Source of the DNA: Branchiostoma floridae
Taxonomy: Eukaryota; Chordata; Leptocardii; Amphioxiformes; Branchiostomatidae
NCBI RefSeq assembly: GCF_000003815.2
Contig: NC_049993.1
Span: 18,844,621 to 18,908,620, forward strand
Direction of reading: 5' to 3'
DNA: 64,000 nt
Shown piece by piece: positions 10,936 through 21,960 of this stretch. The translations under genes and the position numbers were made by a program. Position 1 is the stretch's first letter, and each line of letters starts with the position of its first letter. A model generated the notes under the pieces. The model ran no database searches. It was not told where the DNA came from and was given only the letters and a program-made list of their open reading frames with translations.

Positions 10936-12342
10936 GATTGCATTCAACAATGTCCCATAGAGTAACACACCAGCTACACATGCACACAGATACAGGAGAC
11001 CACTTAGCCAAGACACAGTTGAGTTTCCCTCAGCATTTAGCATTTATTGAAGATGCGATCATGGTACATCACACGGACAAGCCAGGCAGCAAGGGGTGCT
11101 GTGGCTGTCCCATGAAATGTACAGACAAGAACACAAACTAAAGCAGGCATGATCATTAAGTACACCATAAGTGAGCTTAACTTGCGAAAATACTGTGAAT
11201 TTCTGCTACACTTTGGACGTTGCAAGATGTCAGTCCTGTGTCTAATATTTGTGATATAATTTCAGGGGAGTTCTATCACATTACTGCAAATATACATATA
11301 GGAACTAGCTATGATATATACCAACCTAGCATGCTACCATGCTACTTTTCTCATTTTTTTAAATTGTATGTTAGCTTAAGTATCTTATATAAGTCACTTA
11401 ATTAAGACCTACTAGACTATTTATTATAACAGTCATTACAATTATCAATTTCATGCAAAACCATATGATGGTGATACAACCAGTCAACCAGTAACATACA
11501 ACAGATATTATGAGTAAGTTACATTTAGTGAAAATGCTTTGAATATATGCTTGTTTGCTCCAGTTTGGACATGGCAAGACATTAGTACTGTGTCTAAAAA
11601 AGGAGTCTGTTTTGAACAAGCTCTTTCCCATGACTATAGTTTATATATTATATTATCAACTCCTTTCACCAGCAATTCCTTTCACCAGGAGTATGGTTTT
11701 GACATTATTCTATTTTTCATGCAATTACATGTAATCTAACCATATGTACATTAACTCATCAATTAGTTACTACTAGATTATCCATTATTAATGTTGAAAT
11801 TATTTTACAATTTTTATAGTGAATTTGCAACTATAAGAAGTCTTAATTTCAGCAAAGTAACCCTTTAAGTTTACTGTAAATTTCAGTAATTATTACTAAT
11901 AATCAAAATGGTTCTATACCCTATTCAAAATGGTTCATCCCTACATTTGGTAAGAGCTTAAGCTTACTGAAATCTATAAAATCTTATTAAGATTACTTAT
12001 TCCACACCGCAGTTTGTAACATATTTTGTATAATTTGCGTATAAATATCATAGCAGATATACAATATTGTTGACTTACAAGAAAAGGATCCATGAAATAA
12101 CACTTCAGCTTTATGGAGTTAAGTAGAACCTTCAGCCAAGTCTCTTGGTCACAATTTATGTTTCTTCAAATATATTTATATTATCATAATTACTGGAGGT
12201 ATGATAAATATATTTCTAAGTTTCTATTGGGTTGGGGTGGCTATGTCATAATTTGTTTGTCTCTAATATCTTCCTGTGTGGTGACTATATTTGGTGATAC
12301 TTAAAATACATTGTGTTTTTTTTTTCATTTATAGGAAACCTT
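10936..12342. other. AT-rich spacer downstream of the LRR gene
   Basis: No coding signal, RNA gene or element end recognised. Matches 41166-42516 of unit 2 with many small indels. Confidence 0.5.
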
Positions 12343-12348
12343 TTTATT
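12343..12348 (-). terminator. poly(A) signal of LRR receptor copy 1
   Basis: AATAAA on the minus strand (plus-strand TTTATT), about 125 bp past the ancestral stop near 12474. Unit 2 has ATTAAA at the same place (42517-42522). Confidence 0.55.
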
Positions 12349-12473
12349 CTCAAGTCCTCCATTTCAGTAATCTGGTGTGCTTTACTGGCTATAGGTATTT
12401 GGAGTCCTACTCAGGGCCAGTCATTGTTTTCAGAGAGTTAATCCTTAAAGCAATGGTTTAACTTAGGTCTTAT

Positions 12474-12800
12474 CTAATGGTGTTGTAAGTACTGAGGCAG
12501 CAGGGATGTGTAGGTGTGCTGCTGCTGACCACTGGGGTTCCTCAGGGGTTCATAGTGGTTTGGTCTAGCAGCTGTGCTAACCTGTCTGTTCTCATATTTG
12601 TGGCACTGAGGGCCTTGTCTTGCTTGTGGACGGGCACCATTTTCAGGGCCCTGGGAGGGGGATGGAACCTCATATCCATTGTTAAAGCTGCCAAGATACT
12701 GTATGTTGCCTGCACCTTGGTATGGGCTTTCCCGTTGGTTGATTTCTGGTATGGTGTCATACACTGGGTCATCAGTTGGAACATTATAGACATGCTGGCT
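12474..12800 (-). pseudogene. out-of-frame remnant of the LRR receptor cytoplasmic tail
   Basis: This stretch codes in another frame for the tail that is intact in the second copy: the YDTIPEINQRESP, GYEVPSP, HYEPLRNP and YTSLLPQYLQHH blocks are all present and open to a TAA. A net 2-nt insertion near 12795-12808 puts it out of frame with the upstream receptor. The remnant has no further stops and is close to the second copy, so the break is recent, or it is an allele or sequencing difference. Confidence 0.85.
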
Positions 12801-12805
12801 GTTAA

Positions 12806-14761
12806 CTACATACCAGAATGGGACATTTGGGATTGACTGTTTATGTTTGTATGCCCCCTTATCTGAACATGACCATTGGACTTGCCTGTGGGGTTTTGGT
12901 TACTGGGGCCAGCACTAGAGGCTAGCGCATAAGTACGCTCCCTTTCCTTCCTCTTATATATGCACCTCTGAGTCACTGCAAAGGCAATAGCAGAAATGAT
13001 AAATATTCCAAGAACAACAAACAGAGTAGCAAGCACAGGCATGGGCAAGGAGATGGCACTGATATTAGGGCCCGGGTTGCTTTCTGTTGTTGTAGTCTCC
13101 TCACAGATCATGTCTTCAGGATTTACATCTGAAATGTTTTGCCCTGCAAGGTTAGCAGGACCAGCACATCTGATCTGGTCTTCAAATGGGTAAGACCCGT
13201 TCATCTTCTCTCTAAAGGGAAGCATCTTACAGTCACACTGCCAGGGGTTGTTGTCAATCCTAACACTTGGACCATAATATAACCAAGTGTAATATTCCCT
13301 AGCTGGTACAGAGGCCAGTATGTCATATGCCATTACTGGGAGTGTCTCCATTGTGTTATAGTTTAATTTAAGTTCTGACAGCACTGAAGTATTCAAATTT
13401 GATAAGGCTTCTAAAGGGAAAGTGCTGATGTTATTATAACTAAGTCCCAGTTCTTCAAGGTGAAGTAGATTCCCAAATGTGTCAGCAGATATGTTTCTGA
13501 TGTTGTTGTTGGCAAGATTTAGAATTCTAAGCTGTGTTGTGCCATTGAAGGTGCCTGCCTCGATACTGTGGATGTCATTTCTGCCAAGGTTAAGCCTCTC
13601 TAGATTATCAAGTCCCACAAATATGTCAGCTGGGAGAGTAGTAAACTGGTTAGAGGAAAGAGACAAGGTTTTTAGGTTCACAAGTCCCACAAATATGTCA
13701 GCTGGGAGAGTAGTTAACCGGTTATAGGAAAGAGACAAGGATTGTAGGTTCACAAGTCCCACAAATATGTCAGCTGGGAGAGTAGTTAACCGGTTATAGG
13801 AAAGAGACAAGGTTTGTAGGTTCCCAAGTCCCACAAATATGTCGGCTGGGATGGTTCTGATGTTGTTGTTTTCAAGATTTAGAATTCTAAGCTTTGTTGT
13901 GTCATTGAAGGTACCTGCCTCGATACTGTGTATGTCATTTCTGTCAAGGTAAAGCCTCTCTAGATTACCAAGTCCCACAAATATGTCAGCTGGGAGAGTA
14001 GTTAACTGGTTTAAGGAAAGCCACAAGGTTTGTAGATTACCAAGTCCCACAAATATGTCAGCTGGGAGAGAAGTTAACTGGTTCCAGTTAAGATTCAAGG
14101 TTTGTAGGTTCCCAAGTCCCACAAATATGTCAGCTGGGAGAGTAGTAAACTGGTTTGACCTAAGATCCAAGGTTAGTAGGTTCCCAAGTCCCACAAATAT
14201 GTCAGCTGGGAGAGTAGTGAACTGGTTTAAGGAAAGCTCCAAGGTTTGTAGGTTCCTAAGTCCCACAAATATGTCAGCTGGGAGAGTAGTTAAGTGGTTA
14301 TGGTTAAGATACAAGCGATGCAGATTACCAAGTTCCACAAATGTGTCAGCTGGGAGAGTAGTTAACTGGTTTGACGAAAGATACAAGATTCGTAGGTTAC
14401 TGAGTCCCACAAATAAGTCAGCTGAAAGATTAGTTAACTTGTTATTGAACAGGTACAGTTGAGTTAGTCTGGTTAAGTTGTAGAATGTTTTGTTTTGGAT
14501 CATGGAGATCTGATTGGAATGAAGATCTAACATTATCAAGCTCCTGTACCTTGAGAAATCAGACTGACTTATGTTTGTGATGGTATTCTTCCGTAAGTGA
14601 AGCCAAGTGATGTCTGTAGGCAGGTCCTGAGGAACACTGGTGAGGCCTCTGAAGCCGCATTGACAGTATGATGAACAGCTGCTGCTGCAGGCTGCGGTCG
14701 GTCCAGCTTCCTGCAGGATGATCAGCAGAAGAACCAGCATCCTCCTCGCTTTGTTGGACAT
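12806..14761 (-). CDS. LRR transmembrane receptor, copy 1 (truncated tail)
   Basis: Single-exon minus-strand gene of 651 residues from the ATG at 14761; the frame extends three codons upstream only by using TTG. Order: signal peptide (1-24, MLVLLLIIL core), cysteine-rich LRRNT (CSSSCSSYCQC), 17 LRRs (54-463, mostly 24 residues, type LxLxxNxxTTLPADIFVGLGNL) plus a partial terminal LRR, LRRCT (NNPWQCDC with Cys 509/511/532/553), a very short Thr-rich stalk, one membrane helix (about 571-596, MPVLATLFVVLGIF) and a basic stop-transfer RCIYKRKERER. The tail stops after about 50 residues at SHSGM because of a frameshift. Architecture suggests a cell-surface recognition receptor resembling LRR/VLR-like proteins. 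The ligand is unknown. It is nested antisense between ANKRD13C-like exons and is a paralogue or allele of 42649-45399. Confidence 0.9.
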   Translation of the reverse strand: MSNKARRMLVLLLIILQEAGPTAACSSSCSSYCQCGFRGLTSVPQDLPTDITWLHLRKNTITNISQSDFSRYRSLIMLDLHSNQISMIQNKTFYNLTRLTQLYLFNNKLTNLSADLFVGLSNLRILYLSSNQLTTLPADTFVELGNLHRLYLNHNHLTTLPADIFVGLRNLQTLELSLNQFTTLPADIFVGLGNLLTLDLRSNQFTTLPADIFVGLGNLQTLNLNWNQLTSLPADIFVGLGNLQTLWLSLNQLTTLPADIFVGLGNLERLYLDRNDIHSIEAGTFNDTTKLRILNLENNNIRTIPADIFVGLGNLQTLSLSYNRLTTLPADIFVGLVNLQSLSLSYNRLTTLPADIFVGLVNLKTLSLSSNQFTTLPADIFVGLDNLERLNLGRNDIHSIEAGTFNGTTQLRILNLANNNIRNISADTFGNLLHLEELGLSYNNISTFPLEALSNLNTSVLSELKLNYNTMETLPVMAYDILASVPAREYYTWLYYGPSVRIDNNPWQCDCKMLPFREKMNGSYPFEDQIRCAGPANLAGQNISDVNPEDMICEETTTTESNPGPNISAISLPMPVLATLFVVLGIFIISAIAFAVTQRCIYKRKERERTYALASSAGPSNQNPTGKSNGHVQIRGHTNINSQSQMSHSGM

Positions 14762-15638
14762 ACTGGCCAAGGTGTAGCCTTATGATATCATAACAGAGAT
14801 AGGATGATTTACATATTTTTTTTTATTTATTTATTATCTTATTCAGCTAATATAGTATATTTTGTATTAGTCAAGTAGCGCATTGCTAAATATAAAGCCT
14901 TTTACTCAAAACATGAAGATAAGAGTAAAGAAAAAAAAAGTTCCCAATCCGTATTTGCAGGATTTACAATGAAGCCAGTTTGGGAAAACTCAAGGTTTCA
15001 AAAGGGTGAGATTAATATTCAAGAGCAAGATAACAGTACTGGAATAACGTTTCACAGTTCTTTCACAGTCCAAACGTCTTTATCAGGTACCAAATTTAAG
15101 ATTTGTTGGTTCTGTGGGTATAGGATATCCACGGCATCACCATATATCGACCTAGCATGCGAAAAAACATTAGCATCACGCAAAAATAAACAGATCTTTC
15201 TGCACGCCACACCGTACGCTGTTTGTTCGAAACTTCCAATCCGGCCGCTGATTGGCCCCCGACAAATCAGGCAAGCTTATTAATATTCATAAGTAAGGCA
15301 CCCCTAATACCCGTTGTCTGTGGCTTAATTGTCAGGGGTGATATTGCAAGGCATTGCCGCGATAGTCAACCCTGAGTGGGCGGGTGGGTCAGAACTAATG
15401 TTGAAAATTTTTCGTCATTTGGCAACGATATTGGGTTGCGGAACTCTAGTTCAAAGTGTGCTTCACTAAATGTAGCTAATTTTTAACATTTTCAACATTT
15501 AAAAATACAAGTGGGTAAGATTGAAAAAGATTGTACCACCTGCCAAATTGAAAGACTCAGCAATTTTGTTACTTAAAACAAACTTCTATGCAGCCATGAG
15601 TTACCAGTGCATGTAATGTGTAGTCAACATTAATTTCA
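14762..15638. other. upstream region of LRR copy 1
   Basis: Holds any promoter and 5' UTR of the LRR gene. No clear TATA box or initiator could be assigned. The same sequence precedes the second copy, where a 634-bp hairpin is inserted (45507-46140). Confidence 0.45.
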
Positions 15639-16612
15639 TTAAAGGGACATATTGTGAAAAATAATGTCACTATATTTGGTCATTTTTCATTACACTGCAC
15701 AGCAATATTTACAACGTATGGATACGACTTTGCTGTGCCATGAGGACATCTTGAAATATGCGCACTTCCCTCCAAACGCTTGAGGTCTCAAAACACAGTT
15801 TTTCGCCTATGGGGATTTACATGGTTAAAGACCCCAAAGTGAGGTGGTTCGACGACTCAAACCTATAGTAAGGTGCAGATACAATTTACGTGAATTTAGT
15901 ATGTTGAAGTTGAGGGTACTGTCAAGCTACAAAATATCTGAAAATGAGCATAGATTTGCTGGCTCGTTTTTCTATAAAAGACACTTTGATTTGACCCCCA
16001 GCGGAGATCATGGAACTGCAGGTGGCGAACAGTAAGTGCCAGTAACCGTATCAAGGCGCAAATTCCTGCCGGCCGAAAAAGCAACGTAATCCAACTTATA
16101 CAGTATGAACACCGAATGTATTCCTCTACCATTCACCACAGATTCCACCTCGCTGTCGTGCACGGAAGAATAAATATGGCCTTTGCAACTACTGCGGTGC
16201 ACTATTTTAACCCGAACTACTTTGGGGGACGGGGGTCGCGGATGAATACTGTGTTTTGAGACCTTATTGAGTTGCCCGCCATTTTATCCAACTTTCTGAC
16301 GAACCAAGGCACGCTCTAGAACGTGTTCGGTGGTTCGCTCGAATCGTTACTGAAGTTTGTTGAAAGTCCCTGCAAAGCTCCGAAGATCTGCGACCCCAAC
16401 GGTCGTTTCGGATATCTAGGACTGACTTACTTCCGGGTATGCTACCCGGAAGTAAATAAATTTGGTCGCATCTTACTTTGGCGCGGTTAATTAGCGCTAG
16501 AAAGCTTATAAAATGACGCAGATGAGTTGGAAATAAGTCAATTTGACTTAAGATTTTAAAGTTCAGAACATTTGAAATTTTGGCGCCATAACTTTACAAT
16601 ATATCCCTTTAA
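15639..16612. mobile_element. TTAA-flanked non-autonomous DNA element (unit 1)
   Basis: TTAA at both ends (15639-15642 and 16609-16612) encloses 966 bp with imperfect TIRs: AAGGGACATATTGTGAAA at the left and, on the other strand, AAGGGATATATTGTAAA at the right. No transposase ORF. TTAA targets are typical of piggyBac and Kolobok; the family is not assigned. Unit 2 copy: 46931-47963. Confidence 0.75.
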
Positions 16613-16889
16613 GGTCCCAGTCATACACTAACTTCAAGTTGTTAAAAGTCAATTGTGAGTGGTCAGAAAAAGCATAATGAATCTAAAATATGTAAATAAA
16701 ATGAGTAATGACTGCCAAAACACTTAATGGGTAAATATGCATAAAATAACTGTTGGTACATATTAACCTTATACCAAAATGCACATAAGGGCCTTAATTG
16801 CATAACTGATATGACAATGCCAACTCTTATGTGGTGCATGATGGGAATTTTAAAAAATGTAAGTGTGCAAGGAATTTAATCACCATGCT

Positions 16890-18533
16890 TTAAGGAGGTA
16901 TGTCCAGAAATGGGGTAAATGTACGAAGTTAGTGTGTACGAAGTTGTACGAACTTGTACGAAGTTAAAGGTAGATATAGACCGTAATCGGTAAACTTCGG
17001 AAGTTTTAGGTGACGTCATCTAACTTCGTACAGGTAGGCAGGGTTGGTGTACGATGTACTATGTACGGAGTTAACAAATCTAACTTCGTAAAGGCAGGCA
17101 GGGTTGATGTACGATGTACGAAGTTTTAGGTGACGTCATCTAACTTCGTACAGGTAGGCAGGGTTGGTGTACGATGTACTATGTACGGAGTTAACAAATC
17201 TAACTTCGTAAAGGCAGGCAGGGTTGATGTACGATGTACGATGTACGAACTTAACAAATCTAACTTCGTACAGGTAGGCAGGGTTGGTGTACGATGTTAG
17301 AGTCGAATTAAAAAAAATGAGAGGTCTTATTAAAACACCATATTGAACGATGAAAAAATTACAAACTGTGATAAATAAGACCTATATCTATGTTCATCAA
17401 GTGCATTGAAGAATGGTGATCACGTCAGAAATACAAAGTTGACAGTTCTAAGACCGTGAAAAAATTACAAACTGTGATAAATAAGACCTATATCTATGTT
17501 CATCAAGTGCATTGAAGAATGGTGATCACGTCAGAAATACAAAGTTGACAGTTCTAAGACCGTACAGAAGGCACTTGAATAAGTTTTAAATAATAAAAAA
17601 TAACAAAATTTAGAATGATGGAAATAGTTCCCATAAATGTTATCGTTCTCACTAAGGCATAATGGTCAGGTATACAACAGTCACAAAAATGCTACCTAAT
17701 GTTAGTAAAAAAAAATGATCTTTACTAAAACTCATTTCATATAAGTTATTCTATAGGAACCTCTTACTTTTATGAGATGGTTGATTCTAACGTTATCTGG
17801 CCTAACACCACTGTTTGTTACCAATAGGGGTGTCAGGCAGGAGTGTAAACTAAGCCCTAGACTTTTTAATATTTTTATAAACGATCTAGTTCACGAGTTA
17901 GATGATACAGATTGTTCTCCACCCGCACTCAATAATTGGTGATCGATGATGTGCTTAACGCGTGGCTGACCATGTGCGATAGGTGAAAGTAGAATAGAAT
18001 ACTGCGTACGGAGTTAGCATAACCCACAGCATAGTCAAAACATCACCAGGCCCGACCCATATACGAAGATAGCATAACTCACAACAAAGTCAAAACATCT
18101 TAACTGCGTACATCTTACTTCGTACATTAGGCCCGCCCCATGTACGAACTTAGCATAACCCACAAAATAGAAAACATTTTAACTTCGTACATTAGGTCCG
18201 CCCCATGTACGAACTTAGCATAACCCACAAAATAGAAAACATTTTAACTTCGTACATCGTACTTCGTACATTAGGTCCGCCCCATGTACGAACTTAGCAT
18301 AACCCACAAAATAGAAAACATTTTAACTTCGTACATCGTACTTCGTACATTAGCTCCGCCCCGTGTACGAACTTAGCGTAGCTACGTCACAGATAATTGT
18401 CAACGTTTCCCGAACTTTGCCGACAGCGGTTGTCGGAAGTTGTCGGAAGATAGAAGTTGTCGGAAATTACGTGTGACGTAGGCTGATCCGAACTTCGTAC
18501 ATTTCACCCATTTCTGGACATGTATGGCTTTAA
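16890..18533. mobile_element. TTAA-flanked foldback element with GTACGAAGTT arrays (unit 1)
   Basis: TTAA at 16890-16893 and 18530-18533. The inward TIRs share ATGTCCAGAAATGGG and AAATGTACGAAGTT in opposite orientation. Left arm (16920-17300): tandem ~60-bp units built on CTAACTTCGTACAGG and GGTGTACGATGTACGA. Right arm (17995-18390): units with CATGTACGAACTTAGC and ACTTCGTACATTAGG. The core holds a 106-bp direct duplication (about 17349-17560; single in unit 2) and a reverse-transcriptase fragment. No transposase seen. Confidence 0.8.
17757..17942 (+). pseudogene. non-LTR reverse transcriptase fragment inside the foldback element
   Basis: A 61-codon open stretch with NRGVRQECKLSPRLFNIFIN followed by DLVHELDD. 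The order GVRQxCxLSPxLFNIFINDL is the RT motif-B region and what follows it in LINE elements. The catalytic YxDD region is absent. The unit 2 equivalent (about 49130-49320) has a 1-nt deletion in the codons after FINDL. It looks like a captured or nested LINE scrap. Confidence 0.75.
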
Positions 18534-18764
18534 GATATACGAAAGCACTATTATTAAATATTTCATGACAATATCAAAGTCAATTCAATATTTATGTAAA
18601 AAAGAGAGAATCTCAGTAAGCTGGCTGAAAAGATTGGAGAACATTCAGATTGAAGAAGGAATGTAGGACTGATACTAATATGGTAATTGTCTTGTTAATA
18701 TGTTAACACAATTTTATTTACCCAAGAAATCGTCTTTCTAGTATTAGTATTAGGCTTGTATAAG

Positions 18765-19215
18765 TGGAAATCCTGGAAAGTTTGTGTGAGATTTTTTAAC
18801 TTGTCGATGAGTGAAGAAAGGCTGATATCAGAAGTTGACAGTGCCAATTAACCAAGTTCCTCCTGACATATTCCTGTTTGACATTTCCTCGTCGCCATTT
18901 TGCGATGACGTATGAAGATTGATCAGACGGTTCTTCCCACAATTTTTCCTGTCATGGACAAAGAAATACCTGTACACTGCATCATGTAGGGTAACAGAGA
19001 AGGGGTTGATTTACTCACCTTAGTATGGTTGGTATCAATATACTTGTTTTCAGTCTGCGAACGCCTTTAATGTTTCAGAGGGTCCTTCAACTCAGCGCTG
19101 AGGTGGCTGGACTACCTGAGGTTACATAGAGACACTGGGTTCAGTTGACAGTGCCTATATGTTACATGCCCACATGTACAGGTGATACATGTGTGCCATA
19201 ATGAGTTACATAACA
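18765..19215. repeat. recurrent 0.4-0.55 kb repeat, copy 2 of 7
   Basis: Same landmarks as at 455-975, with CGCCATTTTGCGATGACGTA near 18890 and, on the minus strand, the donor-like CATACTAAGGTGAGTAAATC near 19010-19030. Ends approximate. Confidence 0.75.
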
Positions 19216-19386
19216 AAATTTTTTGCAAGTACGGGGTTTACTATTTCTTAAATGGTGCTTTAGTTTGCCTTCAGCTGTGGCATTTTGTGTAATGTGTAAA
19301 TTTTGTCACAATACATTATTATTAATATGCATACTCAAAAAAATTAACACCAATCATTTATAGGAACAAAATTGTGAAACATTTCT

Positions 19387-20400
19387 TTGGCAGTGCCATT
19401 TTTAAAATGGAAGATTCATGGGGCCTCTAAACTTTCAGGTAACTTTCTGCATCTAAACTCAAATATAACTATCAGTGGTAAACCTTTCTTTTCACAAGTA
19501 TTTCTTAGTAGGGGGGTCATATTTGTAAACGACATATTAGACTCAGAAAAAAACTTCTTATCATATGTTAATTTTGTTACAAAATTTGGAGTAGTGTGTC
19601 CTGAATTTAAATAAATTTCTGCTATTCCCCCATTTTGGAAGGCTAAGATGAAACTGAATTCTCCAAGTTTGGGTGTCTGTCTTCCTGTATGTAGAAACAT
19701 AGGCTGGCTTCATAACTGTAATAGTAATAAGTTTCTGTATTTATTCTCCATGAACGAAGCCAGTCTATGGGGCTCATCTGAAAGAATTAAACTTTCTTGG
19801 GAAGAGTATTTTGACACCCCACTACCATGGCAAAATATATAGTTTACCTTATAAACTTTCGATTGATTCATATACTCGAATATTTCAATATAAACTACTA
19901 TTTAAATTTTTACCTTGCAATAAAATATTATATTTATGGGGTCTGATAGACTCCCCATTATGTAGCCTCTGTAACGAGGAAGAAGAAACAGTCGTCCACC
20001 TTTTTTGGGATTGTTGTGTAACTTCAAATTTTTGGCGTCAGGTGGACGAATGGTTTTTCAATATAAATGATACTCATTTGCATATTAATGCACTCAGTAT
20101 AATTTTCGGTATTTCTAGTGATCGTTGCTCCGTTCTGTTGAATCTTATCCTGCTTTTAGGCAAAATATTTGTTTTCAAAAATCGTAAGCATTCTTTGAAT
20201 TTGTTTGCTTTCATATCCTATGTTTCATACTTTTATAAATTAGAAATAAACATAGCAATCCGGCAAGGCAAACTGCATAAACACAGGGGGAAGTGGGGAA
20301 ACTTAAATAAATTATTTTCTGTTAGAACCTGATATCTTAAATAAATGTATAACGGGGGCCGCCCTAAGACGGTCCCCGTCGTAAGATGGTACGGTTTTTT
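19387..20400 (+). pseudogene. Tx1/L1-like LINE ORF2 C-terminus (unit 1)
   Basis: Plus-strand remnant of the C-terminal part of a non-LTR retrotransposon polyprotein. 19387-19614 codes for a GVIFVNDILDSEKNFLSY block ending VCPEFK and an in-frame TAA; the frame continues with ISAIPPFWKAKMK. After a frame change, 19811-20332 holds SPLCSLCNEEEETVVHLFWD...FW, the CxxC-H-C zinc-knuckle-like (zf-RVT) motif of L1/Tx1 ORF2 C-termini. RT catalytic motifs are missing, so this is 5'-truncated and dead. A GC-rich hairpin (CTAAGACGG/CCGTCGTAAGA, about 20355-20395) closes the 3' end. The same remnant lies at 50618-51632, so it predates the duplication or haplotype split. Confidence 0.75.
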
Positions 20401-21177
20401 TTGCTGATCTTATTATCCATAAGTACACCGTGTTAGTTGTCACTGACTATGCTGATTACAAAGGTAAACAAGTGACCGTAGGTAACATACAGTGTAGTCT
20501 GTGACGTCGGTCTGGTATATGTTGGTTGTTTTGTCTTCTTTGGTGTGTGACGTTGTGCTTATATCCTATATGATTCTTTTCATGGTGTTAGATATATCGT
20601 TGTATCTAAAGTTGCTTAATATTTCTGTGTCATGTGAATCTTACTAAACAGGTACGGATTGTGAGATAACATGTGGCCAAATTCTAAAAGATATGGTGAC
20701 GATAAGTAACCGGATGGTCTAATACACAGGCACATTCACACACAGACACACCTACAAGACCGACAGACAGACTGATAAACGCACCAAGTATTAACATGTT
20801 TCTGTTCTGGACACAATAAGTGTGAAGCACGGAATAGGACCTTGATGTTTCTTAGTCGAAGTCCGGGAATATGATATGGCTAAACTTCATTTGGGACGAG
20901 AATTCTTACACGCTTCATTGCAAACGGCGACAGGCATTTGATTGACAGGGTCATTAGTGGAACATTAGATGTCGGTTCCCATGTCCCACATACGATAACA
21001 CACAGCTGTTGATGATGAACTGTGCGATAAGTTTTTAACTACTGTGAAGCCATAAGGTAGCATGACACAGTGTTAATGGGTGAATCCCGGGGTCCATGAT
21101 GCTGGTACATAAAGTAGGACGGATAAACTTGTTGAATGAGAGGTAGAAAGTAAAGGCGCGTAAAATTGATGCACATA
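20401..21177. other. unit 1-specific sequence, nothing recognised
   Basis: From about 20465 the sequence has no counterpart in unit 2, where the flanks join near 51700. A short CACACAGACACACC run lies near 20740. No coding signal. Confidence 0.5.
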
Positions 21178-21960
21178 TCGCGCATCTGCTTGACTATACC
21201 CATTTACCGCAACGGGCACCATATGCAGACATGGGCCAATACACTGTGAAACGTACAATTTGCAGGGGTGATTTCTGAAATTATTACATACATAATACAA
21301 ACAGCTGCCGAAAAAATTAAACACCTTGCATATATATAATCGTCCAACTATGTGCAGAGAACCTGCCAAACCACAAACGTATGCAACAACGGGAACATGC
21401 AGATACAGATGCGAACGCGCGTTACATTGACGACCAGAGAACATCACGCATCTGCTTGCAATATCTCAATTACAGCATGACCCATATACAGGGGATCTGG
21501 ACTAATACACCGGAAGATGAACATTTTGTAGGGGTGTTATTTTTATTACATCCGTAATAAAACCAACTACCGCAACAAAAAAAACAAAAAAACAACGTGC
21601 ATCATCGTCAACCTCAGTGCAGAGGCTCTGCCAAACAACGTAGGTATGGGACAACGGGAACATGCAAATACAGATGCGAACGCGAATAACTTTTACGATC
21701 AGATAAAACCACGCATCTGCTTGACAATATCAGATTACATCATGACCCACATGCAGAGGACCTGGACCAAAACACCGCAAGAAGAACAAATTGTAGGGGT
21801 GCTATTTTTATAACATCCATAACAAAACCACCTGCCGCAAAAAAAAATCACGTGCATCATCGTCAACCTCAGTACAGAGGACCTGCCAAACCACATAGAA
21901 TTCAGACAATGGGAACATATAGATACAGCTGCGAACGCGCGAAAACCAGACAAAACTAAA
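21178..21960. repeat. three diverged ~267-bp tandem repeats
   Basis: Units start with CGCATCTGCTTG at about 21180, 21447 and 21714. Each carries CAGAG(A/G)ACCTGCCAAACCAC-like and GATGCGAACGCG-like landmarks. Present only in unit 1. ORFs read from it differ between units and are not believable genes. Confidence 0.8.

Noticed and set aside
10421-10965. Overlapping long ORFs (CVWMVFSTRD... types)
   Set aside because: Products of a stop-free 43-bp minisatellite; open in all plus frames, no start context or family.
12795-12815. A GT...AG mini-intron restoring the receptor tail frame
   Set aside because: The segment is only about 15 nt, too short for a spliceosomal intron, and the second copy has no intron there.
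13479-14462. Plus-strand ORFs with MSAGRVVNW repeats (also 44180-45121)
   Set aside because: Antisense shadow of the 72-bp LRR repeats; the minus strand encodes the real LRR protein.
14762-14770. Start of the LRR protein three codons upstream (MAS...)
   Set aside because: That codon is TTG; the first ATG in good position is at 14761 (and 45399 in copy 2).
16920-17300. CRISPR-like regular repeats
   Set aside because: Spacers are not unique, repeats are palindromic and variable, and the context is a eukaryotic foldback element.
21073-21447. 124-residue minus-strand ORF
   Set aside because: Lies over the first ~267-bp tandem unit; the other two units do not preserve it.
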